Position numbers and translations under genes: made by a program
Source of the DNA: Euglena gracilis
Taxonomy: Eukaryota > Euglenida > Euglenophyceae > Euglenales
DNA length: 64,000 nt
Assembly (NCBI GenBank): GCA_039621445.1
Contig: CP154955.1
Coordinates: forward strand, 19,386,691-19,450,690
Direction: 5' to 3'
Notes under the pieces: generated by a model
What the model saw: the letters and a program-made list of their open reading frames with translations, nothing else
Databases searched by the model: none
What the model was told of the DNA's origin: nothing
Part shown: in pieces, positions 53,604 through 64,000 of the stretch
Numbering within the stretch: position 1 is the stretch's first letter
Layout of the letters: every line of letters starts with the position of its first letter

Positions 53604-55165
53604 CCCGAATGATGGCCATCATGACACAAGATGCGCATCATGACCCATGATGGCCATCATGACCAATGATGGCCATCATGACCCATGATGGCCATCCTGA
53701 CGCATGATGGCCATCCTGCCCCATGATGGCCATCATGACCCATAATGGCCATCATGACCCATGATGGCCATCCTGACGCATGATGGCCATCCTGCCCCAT
53801 GATGGCCATCATGACCCATGATGGCCATCATGACCAATGACGGCCTTCATGACCCATGATGCGCATCATGGCCACAATGACCCATGATGGCCATCATGAC
53901 CCATGATGGCCATCATGACCCATGATGGCCATCATGACCCATGATGTCCATCCTGACCCATGATGGCCATCATGACCCATGATGGCCATCATGACCCATG
54001 ATGCCCATCATGACCAATGATGGCCATCATGACCCACGATGCGCATCATGGCCATCATGACCCATGATGGCCATCATGACCCATGATGGCCACCATCCTG
54101 ACCCATGATGGCCATCATGACCCATGATGCGCATCATGGCCATCATGACCCATGATGGCCATCATGACCCATGATGGCCATCATGACCCATGATGGCCAT
54201 CCTGACGCATGATGGCCATCCTGCCCCATGATGGCATCATGACCCATGATGGCCATCATGACCCATGATGGCCATCATGACCAATGACGGCCTTCATGAC
54301 CCATGATGCGCATCATGGCCACAATGACCCATGATGGCCATCATGACCCATGATGGCCATCATGACCCATGATGGCCATCCTGACCCATGATGGCCATCA
54401 TGACCCATGATGGCCATCATGACCCATGATGGCCATCATGACCAATGATGGCCATCATGACCCATGATGCGCATCATGGCCATCATGACCCATGATGGCC
54501 ATCATGACCAATGACGGCCTTCATGACCCATGATGCGCATCATGGCCATCATGACCAATGACGGCCATCATGTCCCATGATGCGCATCATGGCCATCCTG
54601 CCCCATGATGGCCATCATGACCCATGATGACCATCATGACCCATGATGGCCACCATCCTGACCCATGATGGCCATCATGACCCATGATGGCCATCATGAC
54701 CCACGATGATGGCCATCATGACCCATGATGGCCATCATGACCAATGACGGCCTTCATGACCCATGATGCGCATCATGGCCATCATGACCAATGATGGCCA
54801 TCATGACACAAGATGCGCATCATGACCCATGATGGCCATCATGACCAATGATGGCCATCCTGACCCATGATGTCCATCCTGACCCATGATGGCCATCATG
54901 ACCCATGATGGCCATCATGGCCCATGATGGCCATCATGACCAATGATGGCCATCATGACCCATGATGCGCATCATGGCCATCATGACCCATGATGGCCAT
55001 CATGACCCATGATGGCCACCATCCTGACCCATGATGGCCATCATGACCCATGATGCGCATCATCCTATCATGACCCATGATGGCCATCATGACCCATGAT
55101 GGCCATCATGACCCATGATGGCCATAATCACCCATGTTGGCCATCATGACCAATGATGGCCATCA
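53604..55165 (-). repeat. Palindromic 19-bp minisatellite, long array
   Basis: About 80 units of CCATGATGGCCATCATGAC with variants (CCATCCTGACG, GATGCGCATCATGG, AATGACGGCCTTCATG). Longer blocks of variants repeat, for example the run around 53,690-53,900 reappears near 54,180-54,330, so higher-order duplication has occurred. Each unit contains GATGGCCATC, a perfect 10-bp palindrome. Confidence 0.95.
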
Positions 55166-55173
55166 TGATTCAT

Positions 55174-55380
55174 GGCCGGGCCGCCGGGCCGCCGGGCCTG
55201 GCCGGGCCGCCGGGCCGCCGGCCGGGCCGGGTTGCTGGGCCGCCGGGCCGCCGGGCCGGGCCGGGCCGCCGGGCCAAGCCGCCGGGCCGCCGGCCGGGCC
55301 GGGCCGCCGGGCCGCCGCCGGGCCGGGCCGGCCGCCGGCCGCCGGGCCGCTGGGCCGCCGGGCCGCCGGGCCGCCGGGGT
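55174..55380 (+). repeat. (GGGCCGCC)n GC-only array
   Basis: Irregular units of CGGGCCGCCGGGCC directly follow the minisatellite. Base composition is almost pure G+C. Confidence 0.9.
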
Positions 55381-55428
55381 GGTCTCCCAAAGAGCTCAGC
55401 TCTACGTCACACCCTGGTCTAGAACCCC

Positions 55429-55612
55429 CCAAAAAACCCCGCCAAAAAAAAGCTGCCGGCCACAGAACCAGCCAGTCAATCTCCCAGGAGCTGGGGGCAC
55501 CTCATTCCCTGCACGACGATGAGAGCCACCTTTCGTGGTCTGGACCGCTCGGCGTAATCCCAGAGGGGAGGATTTGTGTTGGGAAAAGGGGTAGGAAAGA
55601 AGGCTGTTGAAA
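55429..55612 (-). repeat. Dispersed 190-bp repeat, inverted copy
   Basis: Reverse complement of 30,822-31,011: CCAGTCAATCTCCCAGGAGC, CCACCTTTCGTGGTCTGGAC, CGCTCGGCGTAATCCCAGAG. Confidence 0.85.
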
Positions 55613-55619
55613 TGAAGTT

Positions 55620-57300
55620 TGTTTAAACCCCCACGGTGGTGAAACCAACACAATTTTTCCGCCCTCATGTTTCTGTGCCCAAATGCTCCCACTTTGCATT
55701 CTCGCACCATGTCGGTGAGAAATGAATTTATGGCGTTTGGTGTATTATTTCTTTTTTGTCGAATGAAAAAAACGGTCGGTTGCATCATACGTGTGATGAA
55801 TGAAACAAGAAACGCCCTGGGGAAGTTGTAGCCTGGTCTGACCTGTTTGGTGATAATTTCTATTTTCTTTAAATTTTTTGGATGTACGATAAGAAATGAA
55901 TGCTACGGATTTCTTAGGTTCGTTCAGATTTTCAATTTTGTTGAACACCAATCGACTTTTGAATGATGGGGATCGGTTCTGAGTGAATGATTTGGGGGAA
56001 GAGACCAGTGCAAGTGTGCAATACAATCGTTTGCATGAAGGGCTTTTGGTTCAGGATGTTGACTCCCAAAGAAAGCAACTGAATTAAAGAATCATAGCTG
56101 GGAAAGGTCGAACGTTGTCGCGACCACTGTCTCTGGAGTTCAATCATGAATCCTGCAATTCATTCTTTGCTGCCACACAGCACAACGGACCAATTTGACC
56201 AGTTGATAATGACAAAGACAGCAGAGGAAGGGGAGGGGGAAGGGGAGGGGAGGGGGAGGGGGAGGGGATTCAGATTAGGATTAGGATGAGAAGCGCTCCA
56301 CATTAGGATGACGACGTGTCAGCTGTAGGGGGGAGGGTGGGGATGGACGGCATGCTGGAAAACGGGTGACGGGGTTGGTTTCATTGGCGGGGACGGGAAA
56401 CCGCATGGGGCTCACAAAGCTGTAAGGGGCCAAGAGGTGCTTCAAGTTTGATGTTCGTCAAGGGCCAGGGTATGAACATCGAGAGGACAACGGCCACAGT
56501 GGGCCGAGAAAAAATTGAGAGGACGACGGCCACAGTGGTGTGTGCTGGCAAAGCCAAAGAGTGATTGGTTCAGGGTGAGATCCGGAAAAGTTTGCGAATT
56601 GGGGCTTGTCTGGGAGGGGGTCGGCTGGGAGGGGTCGCACAAACAAGGCTTGGGGGGGGGGGGCAGCCAGGCTTGTGGCGGTTGCCGCCACAGGGGGAGC
56701 CAGCCACCTCCACGTACACAGACAAAAGGGTCAGAGGCGAACAACAGCGCCAGGCTCTCCTACAGAGGGCTGGGTCCGGAGTGGGGTGTCCGGAGTGGCA
56801 GGTGGGGGGTATCCACCTCATCCCAAGAGGTACCCAGATAGCCATACCCCCCGGGAGTGGGGGGCCGGTTCTCCCCTACGCCACGGCGAGGCTAGGTTCC
56901 GCTGGGGTCCCGGATGTAGGGATGTGAGGGGGTGGGGGGGGGGGGGGGGGGGGGGGGGGTAAATGTCTAGTGCAGGCTGCAGTTTTTAACTCTTGGTGTT
57001 CTTGATGTGCTTGGAAATGTCATGTTTCAGCCAGCTGGTGATGATGTAGGAACACGGTGATATGTTGAATTTTGAACCATTTCGAAGTAACATACAAAGT
57101 TACCATTTGAATCTACCAAATAATGACCCTAGCTGGTCATCCATAATTGAAGCCATGTGTTCAAAATGTCATAGAATCTTTCCATCGTTGCCATGGTTCA
57201 TTATTTTATTTACATTCTTTTGCAAGATCAGCTGCATGCTTATGTGCATCATGGCATTTTATTAGCTGTCAGCTCAGAAGGTGATCGTTTTAATAATTAA
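55620..57300. other. Unique stretch with purine run and poly-G
   Basis: A (GGGGA)n purine run lies at 56,225-56,270 and a poly-G tract at 56,930-56,960. Two copies of GAGGACRACGGCCACAGTGG occur at 56,480 and 56,519. No exon recognised. Confidence 0.4.
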
Positions 57301-57316
57301 TATTTTCATTAAAAAG

Positions 57317-57392
57317 GGGCCTCCAACAACCCCAAGCTCACAGCTCGCTTGAACCACCCAAAGAATTGCACCACCCCATTTCAACAATGCGT
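57317..57392 (+). repeat. Direct repeat pair, copy 1
   Basis: CCCAAGCTCACAGCTCGCTT then GAACCACCCAAAGAATTGCA matches 62,603-62,655 with few changes. Both can be read as NPKLTARLN[HY]PKN[CY]TTPFQQ. Confidence 0.75.
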
Positions 57393-57499
57393 TAATGATG
57401 GAGTAGGGTTAGGGTTACGATTTCGGCCTAATTTTATGCCTAACTTGTACACCTACATTAATCTATAAGTTAGGCCTAAACTTAGGCCTAAGTCATAAC

Positions 57500-58160
57500 G
57501 AATGCGCTCGGACTCAGGACGCGCAGAAGGTCAATGCGCTGGAACGAACTGACGGCCCATAACGGGAACGGATGGAAGCCGGGATGGCACCGGCTTGGGA
57601 TGCCCATGTAGGGCACATGGGCGCGACCGGCCGATTGTGGCCAGGTCGGGCAATACGACACGAATTGGGTCGACGAATGGGCGACAGCAGAAGGACGGCG
57701 GAACGGGCACTGGACACAGCTGGCCAGCTGCGTCCAGGCGACGGATTGGGCGCCTGTACGTCACGGGTGCACACCTGCGCGCTTCGTGGCCGTCATGGGC
57801 CGGATGTGAATATGCGCCGTCCACTGACGACGTCCTGCAGAATGGTCCTTGTAGCACCCGCCCGTTGGTCAGCAAGGCCACCGGCACCACGGTAGCTGGC
57901 CAACGCACGACGGCATGCTGCGTCGAGCTCGTCCTGGCTGGCCGGCGCCATGTTGGCACCGAGCGAGATCTGCCTAACGGCCAACAGCTGGCAGCCTGCC
58001 CACAGCGATATCCTGCGCGATACGCAGCTCGGCGACCGTCCACGTCCACGTCCAAATTGGTTAGCTCGGTTGTCTTTCGCGAGATATCCTGGTCGCTGGA
58101 CCTCAGCTCGACACCCTCGGCGTCGGCAATGAAATTTACAAAACCCGAAAGGGTGAAAAA
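57500..58160. other. GC-rich island of unknown origin
   Basis: A 600-bp island of clearly higher GC content, rich in CG and with all frames partly open (276 codons on the minus strand from 58,361; 190 on the plus strand from 57,595). Minus-strand pieces such as IADAEGVELRSSDQDISRKT and NMAPASQDELDAACRRALAS look protein-like but fall in different frames. It could be a frameshifted gene, a transposon relic or transferred DNA. Not identified. Confidence 0.35.
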
Positions 58161-58169
58161 AAAGTGAGA

Positions 58170-59690
58170 AAAGTTTAAGATTGCATTATGAAAACAAAAA
58201 TTTATTCTGGGGGGAATCCAAATCAAGCCCACGCTTTGCCACAAGGCAAATGAACTCTTGAGCCCTCCTGAAGCGGGCAACGTAGGAGGCAAACGTTTTG
58301 CCTTTTTATATAAAAACACATCTTGGAAATGATAGTCCCTTCTTCTCACGACGCTGACCAATGAATGTAGCTGCAGAAAACACGCGCTGCCCGCTCAACA
58401 CATAGTACAACCCAGAGTCTGCAAATTTGGGGCAATTTGAAATTTTTAGGCACATTTGTGCATGAAAAAAACTTGAAAAAACACCAAAATGTTGTTGAAT
58501 GAGAAGGAATGTATGCTCATTGGTGCACATGCATCACATGATGAGTGGAAACACTCTTGGTTCCTACCACACCGTTAGCCTGTTTAAGTTGGCGGATGGT
58601 TTAGCTTGGAGATCTTGGCACCTCATTTGTACACTTTCGCTTGCGAGGGGGGCGAACTTGGCCATGTTTCAATTCAGTATCAATCCAGGGAAGTTGCTTC
58701 GCAATTTTGAAATTATCATATGTGGCATCTTGCGGGCCAATTATGGTGGCCGTTAGAGTCCCTTGTAAGGTGATGTATTCTTTTTTTTTCGGGAAGCTTG
58801 AACGTGCGAGCCATCAATTAATATTATTTTGGTACCATTTCAATTATAATAAGCAATGTAAAACCTAAATAATTCAAGCTTCCAATGGTCATCGCAGTGC
58901 CCAAGGTTCTTTTGATATACCATCACCACACATCCAAAAACCATGGATGAATACAATATTTGCCATTCACATCAATTTCACTGGGCTGGGCATTTTATGA
59001 GTCCCTCCTCACCAAAACAATCAATTCCAACCATGAAGAACAGGGTGGGGCGTTTCATCTGCAAGGAGTATCTGCTCTGCCAAACCACTTCATCAAACAG
59101 ATACGGCCCTTGAGGAGGTCACCAAAGATTGTGGCAGACGTCTTCGCTGCAGTGAAGGATATCCCTTCAAAACACGAAAAGGCGTTGCAGCGTGGCTGAC
59201 GTTTTTGTTTGAAATATCAGCTGTACCAATCAATTTTGTCAGAATGTGCGATTTGGATGTTTTCTTGCATTCCCAAATTAGGACGTCTAAATTACGGGAG
59301 GAAAAAGCCCCCAACATCACGTTGCAAAGGAGGCAAGCACCTGTGGCTGCATGTGCCTCCAAAAAAAAGATGCATCGCCGCCTGCACCTTTGGCACACAC
59401 ACAACAAGAAATTTTAATTCATAAATGTGTATCCTTATTAGCAGTCCAAAAGTTGGTGGGGCACATTGAGGTCGTCGTATGCGTTCTGGATGATGGACAT
59501 CTGGAACAGCCAGAATGTATCACCTGCCCGCCCTCCTCAGTTATGGGGAGGGTCAGGTCAGGTGGGGGACCCCGACAGTGCGTCGCAGCCCCCCCCCCAA
59601 AAAAAACAACAAACCAAACAAACTTCCAGCAACAAACCCCAACAAATCCCGTTAAATACTGCCCGAGTCATGTTCATGTAGCCCGAGTCA
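58170..59690. other. AT-rich stretch, fragments only
   Basis: Minus frames at 58,530-58,306 (DSGLYYVLSGQRVFSAATFI) and just beyond a stop (KTFASYVARFRRAQEFICLV) look like decayed coding DNA continuous with the GC-rich island. ATGTGCCTCCAAAAAAAAGA at 59,351 is inverted at 61,466-61,490. Confidence 0.3.
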
Positions 59691-59890
59691 CGGCCATTTT
59701 TCGGCCAATTTTGGCCCATTTCAGGGGCCATTTTGGGCTGTCTTTGGGGTAAAAAAAATCGATGTTTCCAAGATATCTCGGAAATGAAGCCAAATCAAAA
59801 GAAATGTCCGGACTCCTAAAATAAAGTCCTTGGAACGCCCTATCTGAAACTGTTTCAATTTCCCCCTAAAGCCATGCCCACCCCGAGTTT
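59690..59890 (-). repeat. Dispersed satellite unit (CCCTATCT), single copy
   Basis: GAAATGTCCGGACTCCTAAA, TCCTTGGAACGCCCTATCTG and GGGGTAAAAAAAATCGATG match the 8.0- and 53.4-kb units, but here alone and more diverged. Confidence 0.7.
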
Positions 59891-60624
59891 CCATCCTCTT
59901 TGGAAACGTTGCTTCAAAAACTTGAAAACATTCTATTAACCCAATTTGATTTGTTCTTCATCTGTCATTTCCACTGGTGTCTTCCCACCTCCCATGGGTT
60001 GCACTTTATTTTTCCTTCAGAACAGCTTCCTCCTCAAAATCAGCCAAAATTCATTTTCCACCTCCACAAATTCCATTGTCCACTTCTTGAAAAAACTCAA
60101 AAAAACATCAATTACCCCTCCCAATGATGGACAACTTGCCACTTGCACTTGAATTGAACCTTGCAAAACTGGAAAAACTCCTTGCCGTTGGAAGGAAAGC
60201 TTTGGCCATGACTTGCTTGGCCATCTTTTGTAACTCACCAGAACAAAATCATCCTCGAATGTTGGTGTGGCACTGGTCCCAATGAGGTTCCCACTGCGCA
60301 GGAACGAGCACATGTGTGGACATCATCTTGACAACGGGCGTTGCAGTCGGCAATGCGTCGGCTGATGGTGACCGGATGGACACGGACAAACAGTACCGGA
60401 CACGTGCCAGTGCGCACACAGACTGGATATCTAGCGCCAAGGTCAGCTCGTGACTGCCCAGCAACAAAGAACGGCGTCGAGGGCCTGCACAGGAATGGTC
60501 ACAGGAAGCCGGGCGCGTTGACCCTGCCTGCATCTGCCTGTGCGTATATAATGTGTACAATATATAATTTATTATTTTTATAGTGTCGACGCTGCCTGCA
60601 TCTGCCTGTGCATTACACACATAT

Positions 60625-60795
60625 GTATATGTGTGTATGTATGTATGTATGTATGTATGTATGTATGTATGTATGTATGTATGTATGTATGTATGTATGT
60701 ATGTATGTATGTATGTATGTATGTATGTATGTATGTATGTATGTATGTATGTATGTATGTATGTATGTATGTATGTATGTATGTATGTATATATG
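60625..60795 (+). repeat. (ATGT)n microsatellite
   Basis: About 38 tetranucleotide copies, followed by ATATCATATATGTATATCAT. Confidence 0.95.
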
Positions 60796-61145
60796 TATAA
60801 TATATATATATCATATATGTATATCATATATGTATATGATACGTGGTAAAGGCGATGGGATTCACCTTACCCTGGTGTCAAGGGCACATCAATGGTCACC
60901 AATGGTGGTTCTTTTTATGTCAAAAAAAAATAAGTTGTCTGTGTCTGCAATTTAACCCAAAATACCCTTCATGACTTCAAAGACAAGATGTTGAAGTATT
61001 GCGCAAATGGTGACCATTCATATACAATTGCTACATATCTTTTTATCACGGATGATGTAGAAATATATTTTTCATAGACCAATAAAAATATGCTTCCAAA
61101 TATTTGCATGTGCGATATTTAGAAACTTCATTGTATAATTTTTCA

Positions 61146-61376
61146 GAAAGTTCTTGAAGATGCAAAGAGAGATATTGAAGGTATGAACGGCGAGGTCATC
61201 GCCATTGTGGGAGGCAACCACGTCCCAGTCAGGTCAACACATGTGGTCTTCTGTTTCTCCGCCTCGCAAATCAGGGACTTTGGGTCAGATGTGGAGAATT
61301 GGCAAGAAATCTAATCCACCATCCGGAACGTGTGTGACGACCTTGGCGTGTCCCACCAATTTCTGGACTGCTGACA
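61146..61376 (+). pseudogene. Coding-like fragment with an in-frame TAA
   Basis: After ATTTTTCAG the frame reads KVLEDAKRDIEGMNGEVIAI, then VGGNHVPVRSTHVVFCFSAS and DFGSDVENWQEI, meets TAA at about 61,311, and continues STIRNVCDDLGVSHQFLDC to TGA. The high protein-like quality on both sides of the TAA suggests a decayed gene or transposon ORF; an unseen intron or a reassigned codon are less likely. A donor-like GAAG|GTATGA at about 61,180 would make only the first 34 bp an exon. Confidence 0.35.
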
Positions 61377-61984
61377 AGGATACACATTTATGAATGTCTT
61401 TTTCATTCACACTCCTTTAAAATTCCTTGGTGTGTGTGTGTGCATCCACGTGTGCAGGTGGCGATGCATCTTTTTTGGAGGCACATGCAGCCACACATCA
61501 ATGGCTCACCTTCATGGTTCGACTTTATGTTCACCGCATAAGTGCAGTGTTGATGTTAATAACCAGAACAGAACAAAAAAAAATTACTGATAACAATTTG
61601 TAGTGGTGCATATGAGGCAAAATTTACAATTTTAGCTTTTTAGCACATCCGAATGGTACAGTCAACGAGATTTTCAAAAAGCATTGTTTGGACCACAGTT
61701 TACACATGGTCCAGCTTGCCAATCGATCGACTTGACCGCGCCTCTATTCCAAGCCCTTTACGTAAGGAGAGGACCTAAGGAGAGAATCCAGCCTGCTGAA
61801 AGACAAGGCAAAGGCCAAAAGAAGAGACGCCGGCCTGTTGAACAAGCCGAGGTGCCGAGGTGACTTGCACAATGTCATCAAAGGGCAGGCAACGGTGCAT
61901 TTTGGCGGCAGATTGCCGATTGATCGAACAATCGAGTCAGAGTCACTCTCTCGCTCCTGCGTGTGTTATGTTTTGACTTGCACA

Positions 61985-62249
61985 TTGTCACACGCATTTG
62001 AGGGCTCGTTGGGTGTGGCAAGGTTCCCGCATCAATCAAGTTCGGATTGAGTGGTGGCGAAATCTGCAGAGCAAGATGGCGCTGGTCCAAACTGTCTTTG
62101 GACCTATTCTCCAACGAATTGAACAACCGACGGTCTGCACAGTATGGGGTCAGGGTCAGGATCTGTCCCCCGAAGCATTCAGATCGAATAAGAAATTCTT
62201 CCAAATATCATTGTTGGTGCTTGATGATAACACACAGCTCCATGGGTGA
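61985..62249 (+). pseudogene. Integrase-core-like transposon fragment
   Basis: The frame contains RWVWQGSRINQVRIEWWRNL followed by QSKMALVQTVFGPILQRIEQ. The N-Q-x-R-I-E-x-W-W pattern near the end of the core is characteristic of a widespread family of integrase-core (RNase H fold) proteins in eukaryotic transposons, where a residue of this motif is the catalytic Glu. The upstream catalytic Asp blocks were not found in frame, so this is a fragment. Just downstream, 62,540-62,672 (frame DGQCPIETLARPNLESNPKL) may belong to it. Confidence 0.45.
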
Positions 62250-62592
62250 GTCTTGAGAAAATCCCTGATTACGACTCAATTGAAAGAAGAATGGTCATGT
62301 CATGATTCTCTCTCCTTCCACACAACTGGAACCCTCAGCTCAGGCACTGCATCTTGCCATTGCATATGCTGTCCCAAGTGTTTTGGCGGAGAAACAGTAT
62401 TCTCCGGCCACACGGTGATTTCATGAAATATTAAAAATGAAATCAACCAGTATACAGACCTGCTTCCAAGGGCATTGAAGGAATCTGTGCAAATTTTCAA
62501 ATCTTGACAGGTATTTATTTCAATAAATTTTCCTTTCTTTGTACAGTTACGATGGGCAATGCCCCATCGAGACGCTGGCCAGGCCAAATTTG

Positions 62593-62660
62593 GAGTCAAA
62601 TCCCAAGCTCACAGCTCGCTTGAATTACCCAAAGAATTATACCACCCCCTTTCAACAATT
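62593..62660 (+). repeat. Direct repeat pair, copy 2
   Basis: Matches 57,317-57,392; read as NPKLTARLNYPKNYTTPFQQ, with a stop about nine codons later. Confidence 0.75.
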
Positions 62661-62943
62661 AGAAGGTTTGCAACCCTAAAGTATTTTTTCTGTTTTCTTT
62701 GCATTGATGCAGATTCTGAATGCATTGGATGGTTCCAAGTTTTATCATGTGTCAGATTGAAGGGCGGAATGACGACGCAGGGTTGTTTTCTCTCTCGACC
62801 CTGCCCACAGCCACCCCGCTGTTTGAAGAGTCCCAAATTATTAATTAAATATAACTTTTTTTTAATTTAATTATTAATTAAACCAAGAATTAAACGTACC
62901 GCTCTTGTTGTGATGATGCGGCTTTGTGCGAGAGGATGCTGTG

Positions 62944-62988
<45 letters not shown>
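62944..62988 (+). repeat. (CA)n microsatellite
   Basis: About 22 copies. Confidence 0.95.
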
Positions 62989-62989
<1 letters not shown>

Positions 62990-64000
62990 TTTCCACCCAA
63001 TGAGTGGTTTTGGGCAACCAGAAAGCATCTCTTTCCAACAAGTAATCTTAGGCAGTTCAATTGGGCAAGTTAAATGCAAACCGTTGTTTCGGGTGGCCAT
63101 ATTAATGCCAGGCAGTGAAGGTTAAACAAACTACAGCTGAATCAAACGGCATGGTTAAAACGAAACACAAAATGGCAACATTAAACGTAATCTGAAACTT
63201 CTTCTGCGTTTGCAAATCTGCATTCTCTTGAGACTATCTTCTTGCCAAGGAAATTTTCAGGTGAAGTTATATTAGCAGCCGCCAAGAGCCCTCCTCTTAA
63301 TTCACAAGGGTTCCTTGTTTTTATGTTTTGGACTGCTGTGTTTTCATGAGCTGGCAAGATTTTTAATCGGCATCGAGCCTTGAATGAGAAGCACATGCAT
63401 GAAGAAGACAAACCTTTCTTGTATGCCTTGTCGGAACGAGGAGCAACAGCCACCCCCAGTTGCACCTAATTTTTTTGTACTTCTTTTCTTGACCCCATGG
63501 ACGAGGATCTGAGGAGGTGGACAAATCAGATGTCATACCTTCAAAGCTTGGAGCCGGTGTGATCACAGAGCAAAATAAAGGGCGGGAAAAATGGATAGGC
63601 AGGGCAAGGATCGGAATGGTTGTATGGTTGTTGATCGAGCACACACACCTGATCTTTGTGTGGTGAACAGGGATGTCCGCAGCTTCGGCAGAGCTGCCGA
63701 TCAACATCTGGCTCGAAGGGGCGTCCAGTCAACCGGCGCCTCCGACACACGGCTGTGCACCGTCACGTTCCCTGCCTGGCCGCATGTCTTCTCCACCTGT
63801 CCTTGGTTGGGCTCAAAACAGTGGTGCCTAGGTGACCGGAAGGAGTTTGTGGCGAAGTGGGAGCGCTGCTGCAGTTGTGGTACGGCGGCGATGGAGAAAC
63901 AGCTCCACGGCGAAGGCTCTCTATCGTGGGAGTGGCTGGTTTGGCTCTGAGCAACACTCGTCCGCAACAAGGAGTATGAAAGCAAGGAGTTTAAAGCAGG
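62990..64000. other. Right edge, nothing identified
   Basis: Open frames exist on both strands (for example plus 63,591-63,950), but none has a motif, a convincing splice context or the codon bias of genes A and B. Confidence 0.35.

Noticed and set aside
53604-55165. CRISPR-like array
   Set aside because: Units are contiguous with no unique spacers; it is a eukaryotic minisatellite.
55153-55522. Gly/Ala/Pro/Arg frames over the GGGCCGCC array
   Set aside because: Simple repeat translation on both strands.

Overview
The window is nuclear DNA from a eukaryote with a large, repeat-choked genome. Coding sequence comes as short GC-rich, Arg/Ala/Glu-rich exons of about 40-180 bp with AG acceptors and GT donors. 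These are lost in long introns full of simple repeats, homopolymer G/C tracts and non-autonomous transposons. I see no operons, tRNA, rRNA, CRISPR or phage. The lineage cannot be fixed from sequence. A coiled-coil gene plus a possible organelle-targeted membrane protein would fit an alga or other protist, but that is a guess.

Gene A (+ strand, about 2.9-36.5 kb) is the main gene. Its core is a run of exons at 17.57-24.24 kb. Seven consecutive exons (J-P, 17,573-22,957) have matching intron phases and encode a highly charged helical or coiled-coil protein. Two neighbouring exon pairs (J-K and L-M) are diverged copies of one another. Less certain exons lie upstream (2.9-17 kb). Pro/Ala/Lys-rich exons lie downstream and end at a stop at 36,533-36,535. 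The gene could be one unit or two; I do not recognise the family.

Gene B (+ strand, 40.71-47.16 kb) is a complete four-exon model of about 151 codons with all phases consistent: an ATG with a transit-peptide-like N-terminus, two hydrophobic stretches, a Pro/Ala/Thr linker and a basic tail. It converges on gene C (- strand), whose last exon (47,424-47,244) is followed by an AATAAA signal. The two stop codons are about 90 bp apart.

Mobile DNA dominates the rest. At least seven short elements look like hAT-type MITEs, starting with CA and flanked by 8-bp target duplications. Several carry a GGCGC-hairpin core next to G/C tracts, and one sits in the polypyrimidine tract of a gene B intron. There are also a broken Ty3/gypsy reverse transcriptase (24.6-25.1 kb), two head-to-head Tc1/mariner fragments (41.05-41.88 kb) and an integrase-core-like fragment (62.0-62.25 kb). 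An intronic repeat recurs in one orientation only. A large satellite complex at 11.9-14.4 kb reappears inverted at 52.8-55.2 kb, where it carries about 1.6 kb of a palindromic 19-bp minisatellite.

Homopolymer runs are hard to count, so exon ends are good to about +/-2 bases. No function is assigned where the sequence does not support one.
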